Source: Pseudomonas mohnii (GTDB lineage: Bacteria > Pseudomonadota > Gammaproteobacteria > Pseudomonadales > Pseudomonadaceae). Taken from it: 64,000 nucleotides of DNA. Location: assembly GCF_900105115.1 (NCBI RefSeq), contig NZ_FNRV01000001.1, positions 2,290,001 through 2,354,000 of the forward strand, in the 5' to 3' direction. The position numbers and the translations under genes are program-made. Each line of letters starts with the position of its first letter. Within the stretch, counting starts at the first letter, position 1. Positions 18,065 through 28,487 of the stretch are shown in pieces. The notes below the pieces were generated by a model. That model was not told where the DNA came from. It saw only the letters and a list, made by a program, of their open reading frames with translations, and did not search any database.

Positions 18065-19441
18065 TTACATTTTCGGCATGCCGCCGCCGGGCAACATACC
18101 GCCCATGCCGCGCATCATTTTGGCCATCCCGCCTTTCGCCGAGAATTTCTTCATCATCTTCTGCATCTGCTTGTGTTGCTTGATCAAGCGACCGATGTCC
18201 TGCACTTGCGTGCCGGAACCCATGGCGATACGACGCTTGCGCGAACCGCTGATCAGCTCAGGGTCACGGCGCTCGGCCGGGGTCATGGAGTTGATGATGG
18301 CTTCCATCTGCTTGAATTGCTTCTCTGCCGCGCTCTGGGCGTTGCCCATCTGCGCCAGGTTCACGCCGCCCATGTTCGGCAGCTTGTCCATGAGGCCGCC
18401 GAGGCCGCCCATGTTTTTCATCTGTTGCAGCTGATCACGGAAGTCTTCGAGGTCGAAACCCTTGCCCTTCTTCAGCTTCTTGGCCAGCTTGTCGGCCTTG
18501 TCCTTGTCGAGGGTCGCTTCTGCCTGTTCGATCAGGCTGAGCACGTCACCCATGCCGAGGATCCGCGAGGCGATACGCTCAGGGTGGAACGGATCGAGCG
18601 CTTCGCTCTTCTCGCCCATACCGATGAACTTGATCGGCTTGCCGGTGATGGCGCGCACCGAAAGGGCTGCACCGCCACGGGCGTCACCGTCGACCTTGGT
18701 CAGGATCACACCGGTCAACGGCAACGCATCACCGAAGGCCTTGGCCGTGTTGGCGGCATCCTGGCCGGTCATGGCGTCGACCACGAACAGGGTCTCGACC
18801 GGGTTGATCGCAGCATGCAGCGCCTTGATCTCGCCCATCATCTCTTCATCGATGTGCAGGCGACCGGCGGTATCGACGATCACCACGTCGATGAATTTGA
18901 GTTTCGCTTCTTTAATAGCTGCTTGCGCGATCGCGACCGGCTTCTGGCTCAGGTCGGAAGGAAAGAAGGTAACGCCGACTTCGCCCGCGAGCATTTCCAG
19001 CTGCTTGATCGCCGCTGGACGATATACGTCAGCGGACACGACCATGACCGACTTCTTCTTGCGCTCTTTAAGGAAGCGCGCGAGCTTGCCGGCGGTGGTA
19101 GTTTTACCAGCGCCCTGCAAACCGGCCATCAGGATCACGGCAGGCGGAACGGCGCTCAGGTTCAGGTCTTCGTTGGCTGCGCCCATCAGGCTTTCGAGTT
19201 CGGCCTGGACGATTTTCACGAAGGCCTGGCCCGGCGTCAGGCTGCGCGACACCTCGGTACCGACAGCGCGTTCCTTGACCGAGTTGACGAAGTCTTTGAC
19301 CACCGGCAAGGCGACGTCGGCTTCGAGCAACGCCATGCGCACTTCACGCAGGGTGTCTTTGATGTTGTCCTCGGTCAGCTTGGCCTTGCCGGTGACATGG
19401 CGCAGCGTCTGCGAGAGACGGTCGGTTAAGTTTTCAAACAT
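18065..19441 (-). CDS. ffh: Signal recognition particle GTPase Ffh
   Basis: A 458-residue SRP54 homologue that with 4.5S RNA delivers membrane proteins to FtsY and the Sec translocon. The N-domain (MFENLTDRLSQTLRHVTGKAKLTEDNIKDTLREVRMALLEADV) is followed by the G domain with GLQGAGKTTTAGK (about 107-119), DTAGRLHIDEEMM and TKVDGDARGGA. The methionine-rich M domain at the C-terminus ends MAKMMRGMGGMLPGGGMPKM. It is a core gene next to rpsP in pseudomonads. Confidence 0.98.
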   Translation of the reverse strand: MFENLTDRLSQTLRHVTGKAKLTEDNIKDTLREVRMALLEADVALPVVKDFVNSVKERAVGTEVSRSLTPGQAFVKIVQAELESLMGAANEDLNLSAVPPAVILMAGLQGAGKTTTAGKLARFLKERKKKSVMVVSADVYRPAAIKQLEMLAGEVGVTFFPSDLSQKPVAIAQAAIKEAKLKFIDVVIVDTAGRLHIDEEMMGEIKALHAAINPVETLFVVDAMTGQDAANTAKAFGDALPLTGVILTKVDGDARGGAALSVRAITGKPIKFIGMGEKSEALDPFHPERIASRILGMGDVLSLIEQAEATLDKDKADKLAKKLKKGKGFDLEDFRDQLQQMKNMGGLGGLMDKLPNMGGVNLAQMGNAQSAAEKQFKQMEAIINSMTPAERRDPELISGSRKRRIAMGSGTQVQDIGRLIKQHKQMQKMMKKFSAKGGMAKMMRGMGGMLPGGGMPKM

Positions 19442-19637
19442 TGCGCGATCCTTTCAGGCCCTGTGTAGACCGGGATAGTGGCGGCCCGTACCGGACTAAA
19501 ACGTGTACTCGGCGAGCCTGCGGCGTGGGCAGGTCGCGGATTATAGCGAAGACTGCGTCTGGCGGACACCTCGCACTTTCGTGCTGTGTGGGTTCTATGC
19601 CAAACTCATCGGCTTTCGGGCTTGCCTAACAGGACTT

Positions 19638-20450
19638 ATGCTCCCTTTGTCACCCAGCTTGCTAACCACTCTCGCCGCCGCCTGCTTGTATGCCGCTGCG
19701 ACTTTCTATCAGGGCACTCGCCTGGCCAACGGCGCCAAGGCGAACAAACGGCTGCTCGTCACGCTCGGCGTGCTGGCGGTACTGGCCCATGGCGCCAGCC
19801 TGGTCACTCACCTGCTGACGCCAATCGGCCTGGGGCTGGACTTTTTCAGCGCCGCCAGCCTGATTGCCGCGGCCGTCATAGCCCTGACCCTGCTCGCCTG
19901 CTCACGCATACCGGTGGAAAACCTGCTGGTGCTGTTGTTCCCACTGGGGGCCGCGACGGCGCTTCTGGCACAGTTTGCGCCCGCCGGTACCGTGCAGATC
20001 ATTGACGAAGCACCGGGCATCCTCGCTCACATCCTGCTGTCGATCCTCGCCTATGGCATGTTTACCATTGCGGTGTTCCAGGCCTTGCTGTTGCTGATTC
20101 AGGACCATCAACTCAAGCACAAACACCCGTCGGGGCTGATCAAGAACTTCCCGCCGCTGCAAACCATGGAAAGCCTGCTGTTCGGCTTTCTCTGGGCCGG
20201 CTGGACCCTGCTGTCCCTGTCGCTGATCTCGGGCTGGCTGTTCGTCGAAAACCTGTTCGCCCAGCATCTGGTGCACAAAACCTTGCTGGCCTGCCTGGCC
20301 TGGATCGTCTTCAGCGTACTGCTCTGGGGCCGTAACCACCTCGGCTGGCGCGGACACAAGGCCATTCGCTGGACCCTTGCCGGTTTCTGCCTGCTGATGC
20401 TGGCGTATTTCGGCAGCAAGCTGGTTCGTGAATACATCCTGCACATCTGA
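19638..20450 (+). CDS. CcsA/YpjD-like inner-membrane protein (cytochrome c assembly family)
   Basis: A 270-residue polytopic membrane protein with about eight hydrophobic segments, starting MLPLSPSLLTTLAAACLYAAATFYQG. Spaced histidines (GASLVTHLL, FAQHLVHKTLLACLAW, RNHLGWRGHKA) agree with the CcmC/CcmF/CcsA haem-handling fold. This YpjD-type gene sits upstream of ffh's divergent start in many gammaproteobacteria. No ccm gene is nearby, so a role in cytochrome c maturation is inferred from family only. The ATG at 19638 was chosen. Longer in-frame starts read through the ffh promoter region. Confidence 0.85.
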   Translation: MLPLSPSLLTTLAAACLYAAATFYQGTRLANGAKANKRLLVTLGVLAVLAHGASLVTHLLTPIGLGLDFFSAASLIAAAVIALTLLACSRIPVENLLVLLFPLGAATALLAQFAPAGTVQIIDEAPGILAHILLSILAYGMFTIAVFQALLLLIQDHQLKHKHPSGLIKNFPPLQTMESLLFGFLWAGWTLLSLSLISGWLFVENLFAQHLVHKTLLACLAWIVFSVLLWGRNHLGWRGHKAIRWTLAGFCLLMLAYFGSKLVREYILHI

Positions 20451-20462
20451 CGGGCGGCATAA

Positions 20463-21698
20463 ATGGACGACTTGCCCATAGGGCCGATGCTCGCAGTAGT
20501 GGCCCTGTTGATTTTATGGTCGGGGCTGTTCACCGCCATTGAAGCCGCTCACCAGCATGTACTGGCCAAGCGCATCGCCTCACGTTCAAGCGACAAACCG
20601 CTGACCAGGCTGAGCTTTCCGCTCAACAGTCTGATCTTGTGCAACACCCTGTGCCGTACGCTGGTGGTGGTCATCTGTACATTGCTGGCCCTTTTCACCT
20701 GGGCCGAAAAGGGGCCGTGGGTCGCGTGCCTCGGCGCGACCGCCATCTTGCTGGTGTTCGCCGACTACCTGCCACGCGCCCTCGCCACCCGCCATCCGGA
20801 TGCAATTCTGGTCCTGGGCAACAACCTGCTGCGCATTCCGCTGAAGATCATCTACCCGGCGGCATGGCTGCTCAACGCCACCAGCCAATTGCTGCTGAGA
20901 CCGCTCGAGCGCAAAGCCAAAGTGGTGCAACAAAGCGAAGACGAACCACCGAAAGCCCAGTACGACGATCGCGAACCCGCCATCTGCCGCCCGCACTCGC
21001 TGCCGGGCATCCATGCGCTGGACAACATCACGGTCAACGACATTCTGGTGCCGCGCAGTGAAGTCGACGGGATCAACCTTGACGATCCGATCGAAGAAAT
21101 CATCGAGCAACTGCGCCACAACAAGCGCACCCGCCTGCCGGTGTTCCACAGTGATATCAATCAGGTCGAAGCCGTACTCAACACCCGGCAAATCGGCCAC
21201 CTGCTACCCGACGCGAGCCTGACCCTGGAAGCGCTGCTGGCTGCCAGTCGCGAACCGTACTTCGTGCCTGAAAGCACTCCCTTGCAACTGCAACTGCTGA
21301 ATTTCCACAAACAGCAACGCCGCCTGGGCATGGTGGTCGACGAGTACGGCGAAGTGCTCGGCATCGTGACCCTGGAAGATATTCTCGAAGAAATCGTCGG
21401 CGAGTTCGAAAGCCAGCAAAGCCTGAACAACCCGCACATCCACCCTCAGGCCGATGGCCGCTTGGTGATCGACGGCGCAGCGTCAATTCGCGAACTGAAC
21501 AAGAGCCTTGGCTGGCACCTGCCAAGCGATGGCCCGAAGACCTTGAACGGCCTGGTGACCGAAGCGCTGGAAACGATTCCCGAGAGCGCGGTATGCCTGA
21601 AGATCGGTCGGTACCGACTGGAAATTCTCGAAACCGAGGACAATCGGGTGACTCGGGTGCTGATCTGGCAGACTACCCCGATGCCGGTGGTTATTTAG
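20463..21698 (+). CDS. CNNM/HlyC-CorC-type membrane protein with CBS pair
   Basis: A 411-residue protein of the CorB/YfjD group. An N-terminal DUF21 membrane domain with several helices (to about residue 140) leads to two CBS motifs (VNDILVPRSEVDGINLDDPIEEIIEQL and RLGMVVDEYGEVLGIVTLEDILEEIVGEFES) and a C-terminal CorC_HlyC domain. Family members affect Mg2+/Co2+ resistance or transport, with adenine nucleotides bound by the CBS pair. It starts 12 bases after the CcsA-like gene, so the two probably form an operon conserved beside ffh. Transport itself is not proven for the family. Confidence 0.9.
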   Translation: MDDLPIGPMLAVVALLILWSGLFTAIEAAHQHVLAKRIASRSSDKPLTRLSFPLNSLILCNTLCRTLVVVICTLLALFTWAEKGPWVACLGATAILLVFADYLPRALATRHPDAILVLGNNLLRIPLKIIYPAAWLLNATSQLLLRPLERKAKVVQQSEDEPPKAQYDDREPAICRPHSLPGIHALDNITVNDILVPRSEVDGINLDDPIEEIIEQLRHNKRTRLPVFHSDINQVEAVLNTRQIGHLLPDASLTLEALLAASREPYFVPESTPLQLQLLNFHKQQRRLGMVVDEYGEVLGIVTLEDILEEIVGEFESQQSLNNPHIHPQADGRLVIDGAASIRELNKSLGWHLPSDGPKTLNGLVTEALETIPESAVCLKIGRYRLEILETEDNRVTRVLIWQTTPMPVVI

Positions 21699-21895
21699 GA
21701 TTCAGCGCAACTTCCCCACAAAAAACTGCGAAAACCCGGCCACTTGTTAGATCGTTAGCCACCTTCCTATAATCGAGCCGCTTACCCAAGCCTCGCTACA
21801 CCCGTGCTACCCGCACCCCGCTCCAAACCCACATCCCTGGGTATCAACCATAATAATTCGCTCCACTGGGGCACATGTCTGTCAGGGATAACCGC

Positions 21896-23212
21896 ATGAC
21901 GACCAGCACGACTTACAGCGAATCCACACCCGCGCAACCGACGAACTCCGCCACCCGCGTGGCCACGGCGAGTTTCATCGGCACCGCCATCGAGTTCTAC
22001 GATTTCTACGTCTATGCCACCGCAGCCGCGCTGGTGATCGGCCCGGTCTTCTTTCCGCAAACATCTGGCACGGCGCAGATGCTTTCGGCCTTCCTCACAT
22101 TCGGCATCGCATTCCTTGCCCGCCCCCTGGGTTCGGCGCTGTTCGGTCACTTCGGCGACCGTATCGGCCGAAAGTCCACTCTGGTGGCTTCCCTGCTCTT
22201 GATGGGGGTGTGCACCACGCTGATCGGCGTGCTGCCAGGTTACGACAGCATCGGGGCCTGGGCGCCGATCCTGCTCTGCGTGTTGCGCTTCGGCCAAGGC
22301 TTGGGGCTGGGCGGCGAATGGGGCGGCGCGGCCTTGCTGGCCACGGAAAACGCGCCCAAAGGCAAACGCGCGTGGTTCGGCATGTTTCCGCAACTCGGCC
22401 CTTCCATCGGCTTTCTGGCGGCGAACGGCCTGTTTCTGACGCTGGCCATGGGCCTGGACGACGAACAGTTCCGCTCCTGGGGCTGGCGAATTCCGTTTCT
22501 GCTCAGCGCCGTGCTGGTGATGGTCGGGCTGTATGTGCGCCTCAAGCTCCATGAAACACCGGTGTTCGCCAACGCCGTGGCGCGCCAGGAACGGGTGAAG
22601 ATCCCGCTGGTCGAGCTGTTCAGCCAATACTGGCTGCCGGTTTTGCTGGGCGCCGGTTCGATGGTGGTGTGCTACGCGCTGTTTTATATCTCGACCGTGT
22701 TTTCGCTCAGTTATGGTGTGGCGACACTCGGCTACAGCCGCGAGACCTTCCTCGGCCTGCTGTGCTTCGCCGTGCTGTTCATGGCCGCCGCCACACCGCT
22801 CTCGGCCTGGGCCAGTGACCGCTTCGGGCGCAAACCGGTGCTGATCATCGGTGGCGTGCTGGCCATTCTGTCCGGGTTCTTGATGGAGCCTCTGCTGACC
22901 CAGGGTTCGACCTGGGGCGTAGCGCTGTTCCTGTGCATTGAACTGTTTCTGATGGGCGTGACCTTTGCGCCGATGGGCGCGCTGCTGCCGGAACTGTTTC
23001 CAACCCACGTGCGCTATACCGGCGCCTCCGCGGCCTACAACCTGGGCGGCATTGTCGGGGCTTCGGCCGCGCCGTTCTTCGCGCAGAAACTGGTGGCGAT
23101 GGGCGGTTTGAGCTATGTCGGTGGATACGTGTCCGGGGCGGCGGTGTTGAGCTTGATTGCGGTGCTGTGCCTGAAAGAAACGCGCAATAACGATTTGAAT
23201 CGTATCGACTGA
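21896..23212 (+). CDS. MFS transporter, metabolite:H+ symporter (MHS/ShiA-like) type
   Basis: A 438-residue twelve-helix transporter. The first helix region ATASFIGTAIEFYDFYVYATAAALVIGPVFFP is the hallmark of the MHS subfamily, and the conserved loop GHFGDRIGRKSTL (the MFS A-motif) and RFGQGLGLGGEWGGAALLATENAP follow. MHS members carry shikimate, alpha-ketoglutarate, proline/betaine or citrate. The substrate is not readable from sequence or context. ATG 21896 has AGGGA seven bases upstream and was preferred to an in-frame ATG at 21875. Confidence 0.92.
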   Translation: MTTSTTYSESTPAQPTNSATRVATASFIGTAIEFYDFYVYATAAALVIGPVFFPQTSGTAQMLSAFLTFGIAFLARPLGSALFGHFGDRIGRKSTLVASLLLMGVCTTLIGVLPGYDSIGAWAPILLCVLRFGQGLGLGGEWGGAALLATENAPKGKRAWFGMFPQLGPSIGFLAANGLFLTLAMGLDDEQFRSWGWRIPFLLSAVLVMVGLYVRLKLHETPVFANAVARQERVKIPLVELFSQYWLPVLLGAGSMVVCYALFYISTVFSLSYGVATLGYSRETFLGLLCFAVLFMAAATPLSAWASDRFGRKPVLIIGGVLAILSGFLMEPLLTQGSTWGVALFLCIELFLMGVTFAPMGALLPELFPTHVRYTGASAAYNLGGIVGASAAPFFAQKLVAMGGLSYVGGYVSGAAVLSLIAVLCLKETRNNDLNRID

Positions 23213-23220
23213 CAGACCGC

Positions 23221-23315
23221 TATCGCTGGCCAGCCAGCGCCCACAGGCTCAGTGTCGTACCACTCTATTGTGATCGACACCGGCCCTTGTGGGAGCTGGC
23301 TGGCCAGCGATGGCG
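23221..23315. repeat. REPIN-type inverted repeat pair upstream of valS
   Basis: Inverted units TATCGCTGGCCAGCCAGCGC (23221-23240) and GTGGGAGCTGGCTGGCCAGC (23289-23308) belong to the GGGAGCTGGC variant of the local REP family. Confidence 0.7.
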
Positions 23316-23442
23316 TCCACACTGGCAACACACATCCCCCAATTTTCCCCCTCCCGCTGACACCTCGCTCTACGCGTAACAGTATATCCCCGCTATACTC
23401 TTCGGCTTTTCCTGAATAAATGCCAATAGGGTCCCGCCGCGC

Positions 23443-26289
23443 ATGGATAAGACCTACCAGCCGCACGCCATTGAAACTTCCTGGTACAACACCTGGGAGT
23501 CAGAGAATTACTTCGCCCCGCAAGGCGCGGGCGAGTCCTACACCATCATGATCCCGCCGCCGAACGTCACCGGCAGCCTGCACATGGGTCACGGCTTCAA
23601 CAACGCGATCATGGACGCCCTGATCCGTTTCCGCCGCATGCAGGGTCGCAACACCCTGTGGCAGCCGGGCACCGACCACGCCGGTATCGCCACGCAGATG
23701 CTGGTGGAGCGTCAACTCGAAGCCCAGGGCCAGAATCGTCACGATTTGGGCCGTGACAAATTCCTTGAGAAAGTCTGGGAATGGAAGGATCAGTCCGGCG
23801 GCAACATCAGCCGCCAGATCCGCCGCCTCGGCTCATCCGTCGACTGGAGCCGCGAACGCTTCACCATGGACGACGGCCTCTCGGAAGCCGTAAAAGAAGC
23901 GTTCGTGCGCCTGCATGAAGACGGCCTGATCTACCGCGGCAAGCGCCTGGTCAACTGGGACACCAAGCTGCACACGGCAATTTCCGATCTTGAAGTGGAA
24001 AACCACGACGAGAAAGGTTTCCTGTGGAACCTGAAGTACCCGCTGGCCGATGGCGCCAAGACCGCTGAGGGCAACGCTTTCCTGATCGTCGCGACCACCC
24101 GCCCGGAAACCATGCTCGGCGACTCCGCCGTCGCGGTTAACCCGAACGATGAGCGCTACAAAGCCCTGATCGGCAAATTTGTCGAGCTGCCGCTGGTTGG
24201 CCGCCGCATCCCGATCATCGCCGACGATTACTGCGATCCTGAATTCGGCACCGGCTGCGTGAAAATCACCCCGGCCCACGATTTCAACGACTACGAAGTC
24301 GGCAAGCGTCACAACCTGCCGCTGCTGAACATCTTCGACAAAAATGCCAGCGTCCTGCCAGCCGCCCAGGTGTTCAACCTCGACGGCACGCTGAACGAAA
24401 GCATCGACGGCAAGATCCCGGCCGAATACGCCGGTCTCGACCGTTTCGAAGCCCGCAAGCAGATCGTGGCCGCGTTCGAAGCCGCGGGCCTGCTGGTCAG
24501 CGTTGACGATCACGCCCTGAAAGTCCCGAAAGGCGACCGCTCCGGCACCATCATCGAGCCGTGGCTGACCGACCAGTGGTACGTATCCACCAAGCCTTTG
24601 GCCGAGCCTGCCATTGCCGCCGTCGAAGACGGCCGCATCCAGTTCGTGCCCAAGCAGTACGAAAACATGTACTTCTCCTGGATGCGTGACATTCAGGATT
24701 GGTGCATCAGCCGTCAGCTGTGGTGGGGCCACCGGATTCCGGCCTGGTACGACGAGTCGGGCAAGGTTTACGTTGGCCGCGACGAAGCCGAAGTGCGCGC
24801 CAAGCACCACCTCGGTCCGGATGTTGCACTGCAACAGGACAACGACGTTCTCGACACCTGGTTCAGTTCGGGCCTGTGGACGTTCTCGACACTCGGCTGG
24901 CCTGAGCAAACCGAATTCCTGAAGAAATTCCACTCCACCGACGTGCTGGTCACCGGCTTCGACATCATTTTCTTCTGGGTCGCCCGGATGATCATGCTGA
25001 CGATGCACCTGATCAAGAACGAGGACGGCACGCCGCAGGTTCCGTTCAAGACTGTTTATGTGCACGGTCTGGTGCGTGATGGCCAGGGCCAGAAGATGTC
25101 CAAGTCCAAGGGCAACGTCCTTGACCCGCTGGACATCATCGACGGTATCGAGCTGGAAGAGCTGGTCAGCAAGCGCACCTCCGGCATGATGCAGCCAAAA
25201 CTGGCGAAGAAGATCGAGAAGCAAACCCGCGAAGAGTTCGCCGAGGGCATCGCCAGCTATGGCACCGACGCCCTGCGTTTCACCTTCTGCTCGCTGGCAT
25301 CCACCGGTCGCGACATCAAGTTCGACATGGGCCGCGTCGAAGGCTACCGCAACTTCTGCAACAAGATCTGGAACGCCGCGCGCTACGTGCTGGACAAGGG
25401 CGAAGACTGCGGCCAGAACGGCGAAGCCTATGAGCTGTCCCTGGCCGACCGTTGGATCATTTCGCAGCTGCAACGCACCGAAGCCGAAGTGACCCGTCAA
25501 CTGGATCAGTTCCGTTTCGACCTCGCGGCGCAAGCGCTGTATGAGTTCATCTGGAACCAGTACTGCGACTGGTACCTGGAACTGTCCAAGCCTGTGCTGT
25601 GGGACGAGCACGCCCCGGTTGAACGTCAGCGCGGCACCCGTCGCACCCTGGTTCGCGTACTGGAAGTGGCCCTGCGCCTGGCCCATCCGTTCATGCCGTT
25701 CATCACCGAAGAAATCTGGCAGCGCATTGCGCCGCTGGCCGGCATCGAAGGCAAGACGATCATGCTGCAACCTTGGCCGGTGGCCAATGAAACACGCATC
25801 GATCAGGCCGCCGAAGATGACATCGAATGGCTCAAGGGCCTGATGCTCGGCACGCGTAACATCCGTGGCGAAATGAACATCGGCCCGGGCAAACCGCTGC
25901 CGCTGTTCCTGAAGAACGTCAGCGCCGAGGATCAGCGTCGTCTCACTGAAAACGAAGCGTTGCTGAAGAAACTGGCACGTCTCGAATCGATCACCGTTCT
26001 GGCTGCCGGCGAAGAAGCGCCATTGTCGGCGACCGCGCTGGTCGGCGAGATGGAAGTGCTGGTGCCGATGGCCGGCCTGATCGACAAAGGTGCGGAACTG
26101 GCGCGTCTGGACAAGGAAATCCAGCGCCTGCAAGGCGAAGTGCAACGGGTTGGCGGCAAGCTGTCCAACGCCGGCTTCGTCGACAAGGCACCGGCTGAAG
26201 TCATCGAGAAAGAACGCGCCAAACTAGCCGAAGCCGAACAGGCTCTGGGCAAGCTGGCGGAGCAACACGCGCGGATTGCCAGTCTGTAA
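23443..26289 (+). CDS. valS: Valyl-tRNA synthetase
   Basis: A 948-residue class I synthetase charging tRNA-Val and editing mischarged threonine. The HIGH-type motif is HMGH (residues 47-50, in [15 protein letters not shown]) and KMSKS is at 551-555 ([14 protein letters not shown]). The CP1 editing domain ([18 protein letters not shown]), anticodon-binding helices and the C-terminal coiled coil ([23 protein letters not shown]) are all present. Full length, no anomalies. A strong terminator follows. Confidence 0.99.
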   Translation: MDKTYQPHAIETSWYNTWESENYFAPQGAGESYTIMIPPPNVTGSLHMGHGFNNAIMDALIRFRRMQGRNTLWQPGTDHAGIATQMLVERQLEAQGQNRHDLGRDKFLEKVWEWKDQSGGNISRQIRRLGSSVDWSRERFTMDDGLSEAVKEAFVRLHEDGLIYRGKRLVNWDTKLHTAISDLEVENHDEKGFLWNLKYPLADGAKTAEGNAFLIVATTRPETMLGDSAVAVNPNDERYKALIGKFVELPLVGRRIPIIADDYCDPEFGTGCVKITPAHDFNDYEVGKRHNLPLLNIFDKNASVLPAAQVFNLDGTLNESIDGKIPAEYAGLDRFEARKQIVAAFEAAGLLVSVDDHALKVPKGDRSGTIIEPWLTDQWYVSTKPLAEPAIAAVEDGRIQFVPKQYENMYFSWMRDIQDWCISRQLWWGHRIPAWYDESGKVYVGRDEAEVRAKHHLGPDVALQQDNDVLDTWFSSGLWTFSTLGWPEQTEFLKKFHSTDVLVTGFDIIFFWVARMIMLTMHLIKNEDGTPQVPFKTVYVHGLVRDGQGQKMSKSKGNVLDPLDIIDGIELEELVSKRTSGMMQPKLAKKIEKQTREEFAEGIASYGTDALRFTFCSLASTGRDIKFDMGRVEGYRNFCNKIWNAARYVLDKGEDCGQNGEAYELSLADRWIISQLQRTEAEVTRQLDQFRFDLAAQALYEFIWNQYCDWYLELSKPVLWDEHAPVERQRGTRRTLVRVLEVALRLAHPFMPFITEEIWQRIAPLAGIEGKTIMLQPWPVANETRIDQAAEDDIEWLKGLMLGTRNIRGEMNIGPGKPLPLFLKNVSAEDQRRLTENEALLKKLARLESITVLAAGEEAPLSATALVGEMEVLVPMAGLIDKGAELARLDKEIQRLQGEVQRVGGKLSNAGFVDKAPAEVIEKERAKLAEAEQALGKLAEQHARIASL

Positions 26290-26309
26290 CGGCACATCGC
26301 AATGAAACA

Positions 26310-26336
26310 GGGAGGCCCGGGTGGCCTCCCTTTTTT
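26310..26336 (+). terminator. Rho-independent terminator after valS
   Basis: GGGAGGCC (26310-26317), loop CGGGT, GGCCTCCC (26323-26330), then TTTTTT. Twenty bases past the valS stop. Confidence 0.95.
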
Positions 26337-26371
26337 ATGCCGCCCCTTTCTCCCAAACACCCAAAAAATCG

Positions 26372-26460
26372 CTGTGGGCAAGCTTGCTCGCGATGAGTGC
26401 ATCACATTCACCTTTGATATCGCTGACAGACCGCTATCGCGAGCAAGCTCGCTCCCACAG
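26372..26460. repeat. REPIN-type inverted repeat pair between valS and rlmF
   Basis: CTGTGGGCAAGCTTGCTCGC (26372-26391) and GCTATCGCGAGCAAGCTCGC (26433-26452) are inverted REP units around a short spacer. Confidence 0.75.
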
Positions 26461-26552
26461 CGGGCTTGCGGTGACCCGCACAGTTGAGCTCACAACGGCC
26501 GGATGTGGGACAATACCCGCCACTTATAGCCACGCCCGAATCGACCACCCCC

Positions 26553-27584
26553 ATGACCACCCCCCGCCCCCCCAAACCTGCGCGCCAAAAGCCTGATCCG
26601 ACCAAGGCAGCCAAAGCCGTCGAGCCACGCGAGAAGGCCAGCCTGCATCCGCGCAATCGCCACCAGGGTCGCTATGACTTCCCGGCGCTGATCAAAACCA
26701 CGCCGGAATTGAAGCAGTTCGTGATCACCAACCCATACGGCAAGGAAAGCATCGACTTCGCCAGCCCGGATGCGGTGCGCGTGTTCAATCGGGCACTGCT
26801 CAAGTCGTTCTACGGCATCGCCCATTGGGACATTCCAGCCGACTACCTGTGCCCGCCGGTGCCGGGACGTGCGGATTACGTGCACTTTCTGGCCGATCTG
26901 CTGGCCAGCGGCAATGATGGCGTGATCCCGCGTGGCGCGGCAGTGAAGGTGCTGGATATCGGCATGGGCGCCAACTGCGTGTATCCGCTGATTGGTCACA
27001 GCGATTACCGCTGGCAGTTCCTCGGCTCGGAGATCGACGCCACCGCCATCGCCGCCGCCAAAGCCATCATTCAGTCCAACGGCTTGAACAAAGCCATTCA
27101 GATCCGTCAGCAGAGCAACCCGAAACAGATCCTGCTGGGCCTGCTCGAAAGCGCCGAGCGTTTTGACCTGACTATGTGCAACCCGCCGTTCCATGCGTCT
27201 CTGGAGGAAGCGACCCGAGGCAGCACGCGTAAATGGCGCGCGCTGGGCAAGGCCGATCCGAAGCGCAAACTGCCGGTGCTGAATTTTGGCGGTCAGGCGG
27301 CAGAGTTGTGGTGTGAGGGTGGCGAGGCAAGGTTTGTCACGCAATTGATCAGCGAAAGCGCGCAGGTGGGGCAACAGGTGCTGTGGTTCAGCACATTGGT
27401 GTCGAAAGCCTCGAACCTGCCGGCGATCCAGACAACCCTGAAAAAGGCTGGCGTGCTGGAAAGCCAGGTGGTGGAAATGTCCCAGGGTCAGAAGCAGAGC
27501 CGGTTCGTCGCCTGGACGTTCCAGACCAAGGCGCAGCAACAGGCCTGGCGTCAGGCGCGCTGGGCCAAGGCTTCAACGGAGTAA
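26553..27584 (+). CDS. rlmF: 23S rRNA (adenine1618-N6)-methyltransferase RlmF
   Basis: A 343-residue SAM-dependent methyltransferase placing m6A at position 1618 of 23S rRNA. After a basic, proline-rich tail ([15 protein letters not shown]) come the family block [17 protein letters not shown], the SAM motif [30 protein letters not shown] and the N6-adenine catalytic motif NPPF ([12 protein letters not shown]). ATG 26553 was chosen as the family-like start. An earlier in-frame ATG at 26484 adds 23 unrelated residues. The gene stands alone. Confidence 0.94.
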   Translation: MTTPRPPKPARQKPDPTKAAKAVEPREKASLHPRNRHQGRYDFPALIKTTPELKQFVITNPYGKESIDFASPDAVRVFNRALLKSFYGIAHWDIPADYLCPPVPGRADYVHFLADLLASGNDGVIPRGAAVKVLDIGMGANCVYPLIGHSDYRWQFLGSEIDATAIAAAKAIIQSNGLNKAIQIRQQSNPKQILLGLLESAERFDLTMCNPPFHASLEEATRGSTRKWRALGKADPKRKLPVLNFGGQAAELWCEGGEARFVTQLISESAQVGQQVLWFSTLVSKASNLPAIQTTLKKAGVLESQVVEMSQGQKQSRFVAWTFQTKAQQQAWRQARWAKASTE

Positions 27585-27628
27585 CCGAACATCGTTGCGA
27601 CTTGCCTTGGAGCAAGTCGTTGTCGAGG

Positions 27629-27698
27629 ACAAAAAAACCGTGCCCGAACTACTCCGGCGCACGGTCTTTTTAACAAGCCTTACTTGCTTACAGCATCA
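27629..27698 (-). repeat. Remnant copy of the HU gene 3' end and terminator
   Basis: This stretch is about 80 percent identical by eye to 28437-28506, the last codons and terminator of the HU gene. Both share ACAAAAAAACCGTGCCCG, CTCCGGCGCACGGT, TTTAACAAG and TTACTTG. Read on the minus strand the remnant would encode SADAVSK-stop, against LTDAVNK-stop in HU. The terminator stem is ACCGTGC (27637-27643) with GCACGGT (27659-27665), and A/T flanks make it usable in both directions, closing rlmF and the secreted-protein gene. Confidence 0.75.
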
Positions 27699-28133
27699 GC
27701 GCTTCACTGGCCTGACGATCTCTTTGAATGTACAGCCGCGCACTTCTTTGTTATCGCAGTAATACCGTGAATTCCACTCTTCCCACGATCCGCCGGTATC
27801 AATACTCGCGACAGTCCCTTCCCTTTTGAACTTCATGTCCACCGCGCCGCCTTTCTGCAGCCTATAACCACAGCGCTGGACCTCACCGATGACGGTCCCC
27901 TCCTCGACATCCTTGTGAGGCATGAATATCGCCAATTCGAATTCACCCACCGGCCCCTGGCCGCCTTGAGACACACCGTACCATTCGCCATCGCCGCTGG
28001 CCGTGGGCGCTTTGTAAATACCCGGGGCCAATTCCCTGATGTCTGAAGGGCTTGGGCAGTATTCCGTGACCTCTGCCCAGGCATGGCCAGACAACAGAAT
28101 CGAAATGCACATCACCAACTGTTTAAGTTTCAT
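27696..28133 (-). CDS. Secreted protein, resembling DUF3757
   Basis: A 145-residue protein with a clear signal peptide (MKLKQLVMCISILLSGHAWA, cleavage before EVTEYCPSP). The mature part has five Cys residues if the one in CTFKEI is counted, plus GIYKAPTASGDGEWYGVSQGG, a pattern recalling DUF3757 periplasmic proteins of Gram-negative bacteria, for which no function is known. It lies between a full HU gene and a remnant of an HU 3' end, with an AT-rich 5' flank, so it looks inserted at this site. No partner gene is next to it. Confidence 0.75.
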   Translation of the reverse strand: MKLKQLVMCISILLSGHAWAEVTEYCPSPSDIRELAPGIYKAPTASGDGEWYGVSQGGQGPVGEFELAIFMPHKDVEEGTVIGEVQRCGYRLQKGGAVDMKFKREGTVASIDTGGSWEEWNSRYYCDNKEVRGCTFKEIVRPVKR

Positions 28134-28436
28134 AGAACGTCCCTGTAACTAACAACCAGAATTTAGTTTTTAGCTTTTACGCAAAGCCAAGCGCGAAACC
28201 CGATCGATACTACCGATCTACGGCACACACTCAACTATCAGTTCCGTAGGAAAGTTCACTTCATAGACCAAGAAAACTGACTTATTTAACTCACCCTGAA
28301 AAAACTGAAGCGACGCTTAACCAACAAGTCCATAAATTCATTACCAGAAACATTAAATGTGCGGGGATAAAACGTACTTCAGTGAAACAAACAAAGTGTT
28401 ACATAGATCTACCTTGCGCAGATCATTCTGGCGGGC
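28134..28436. other. AT-rich gap upstream of the secreted-protein gene
   Basis: About 300 bases distinctly richer in A and T than their surroundings (for example TTTAGTTTTTAGCTTTTACG). This should hold the promoter of the minus-strand secreted-protein gene. No open frame with a recognisable product was seen. Confidence 0.55.
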
Positions 28437-28437
28437 A

Positions 28438-28474
28438 CAAAAAAACCGTGCCCGGATTGCTCCGGCGCACGGTT
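28438..28474 (-). terminator. Rho-independent terminator of the HU gene
   Basis: AACCGTGC (28444-28451) pairs with GCACGGTT (28467-28474). On the minus strand the stem is followed by a run of seven T. Nearly identical to the copy at 27629-27671. Confidence 0.92.
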
Positions 28475-28487
28475 CTTTTAACAAGTC

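Noticed and set aside
23833..26145. A 770-codon open frame antisense to valS
   Set aside because: Same cause. valS is full length with all motifs.
27637..28474. Two nearly identical hairpins as a possible integron or CRISPR-like repeat
   Set aside because: They are intrinsic terminators with matching HU 3' coding sequence, so duplication of the HU end is the simpler reading. No integrase or spacer series is present.
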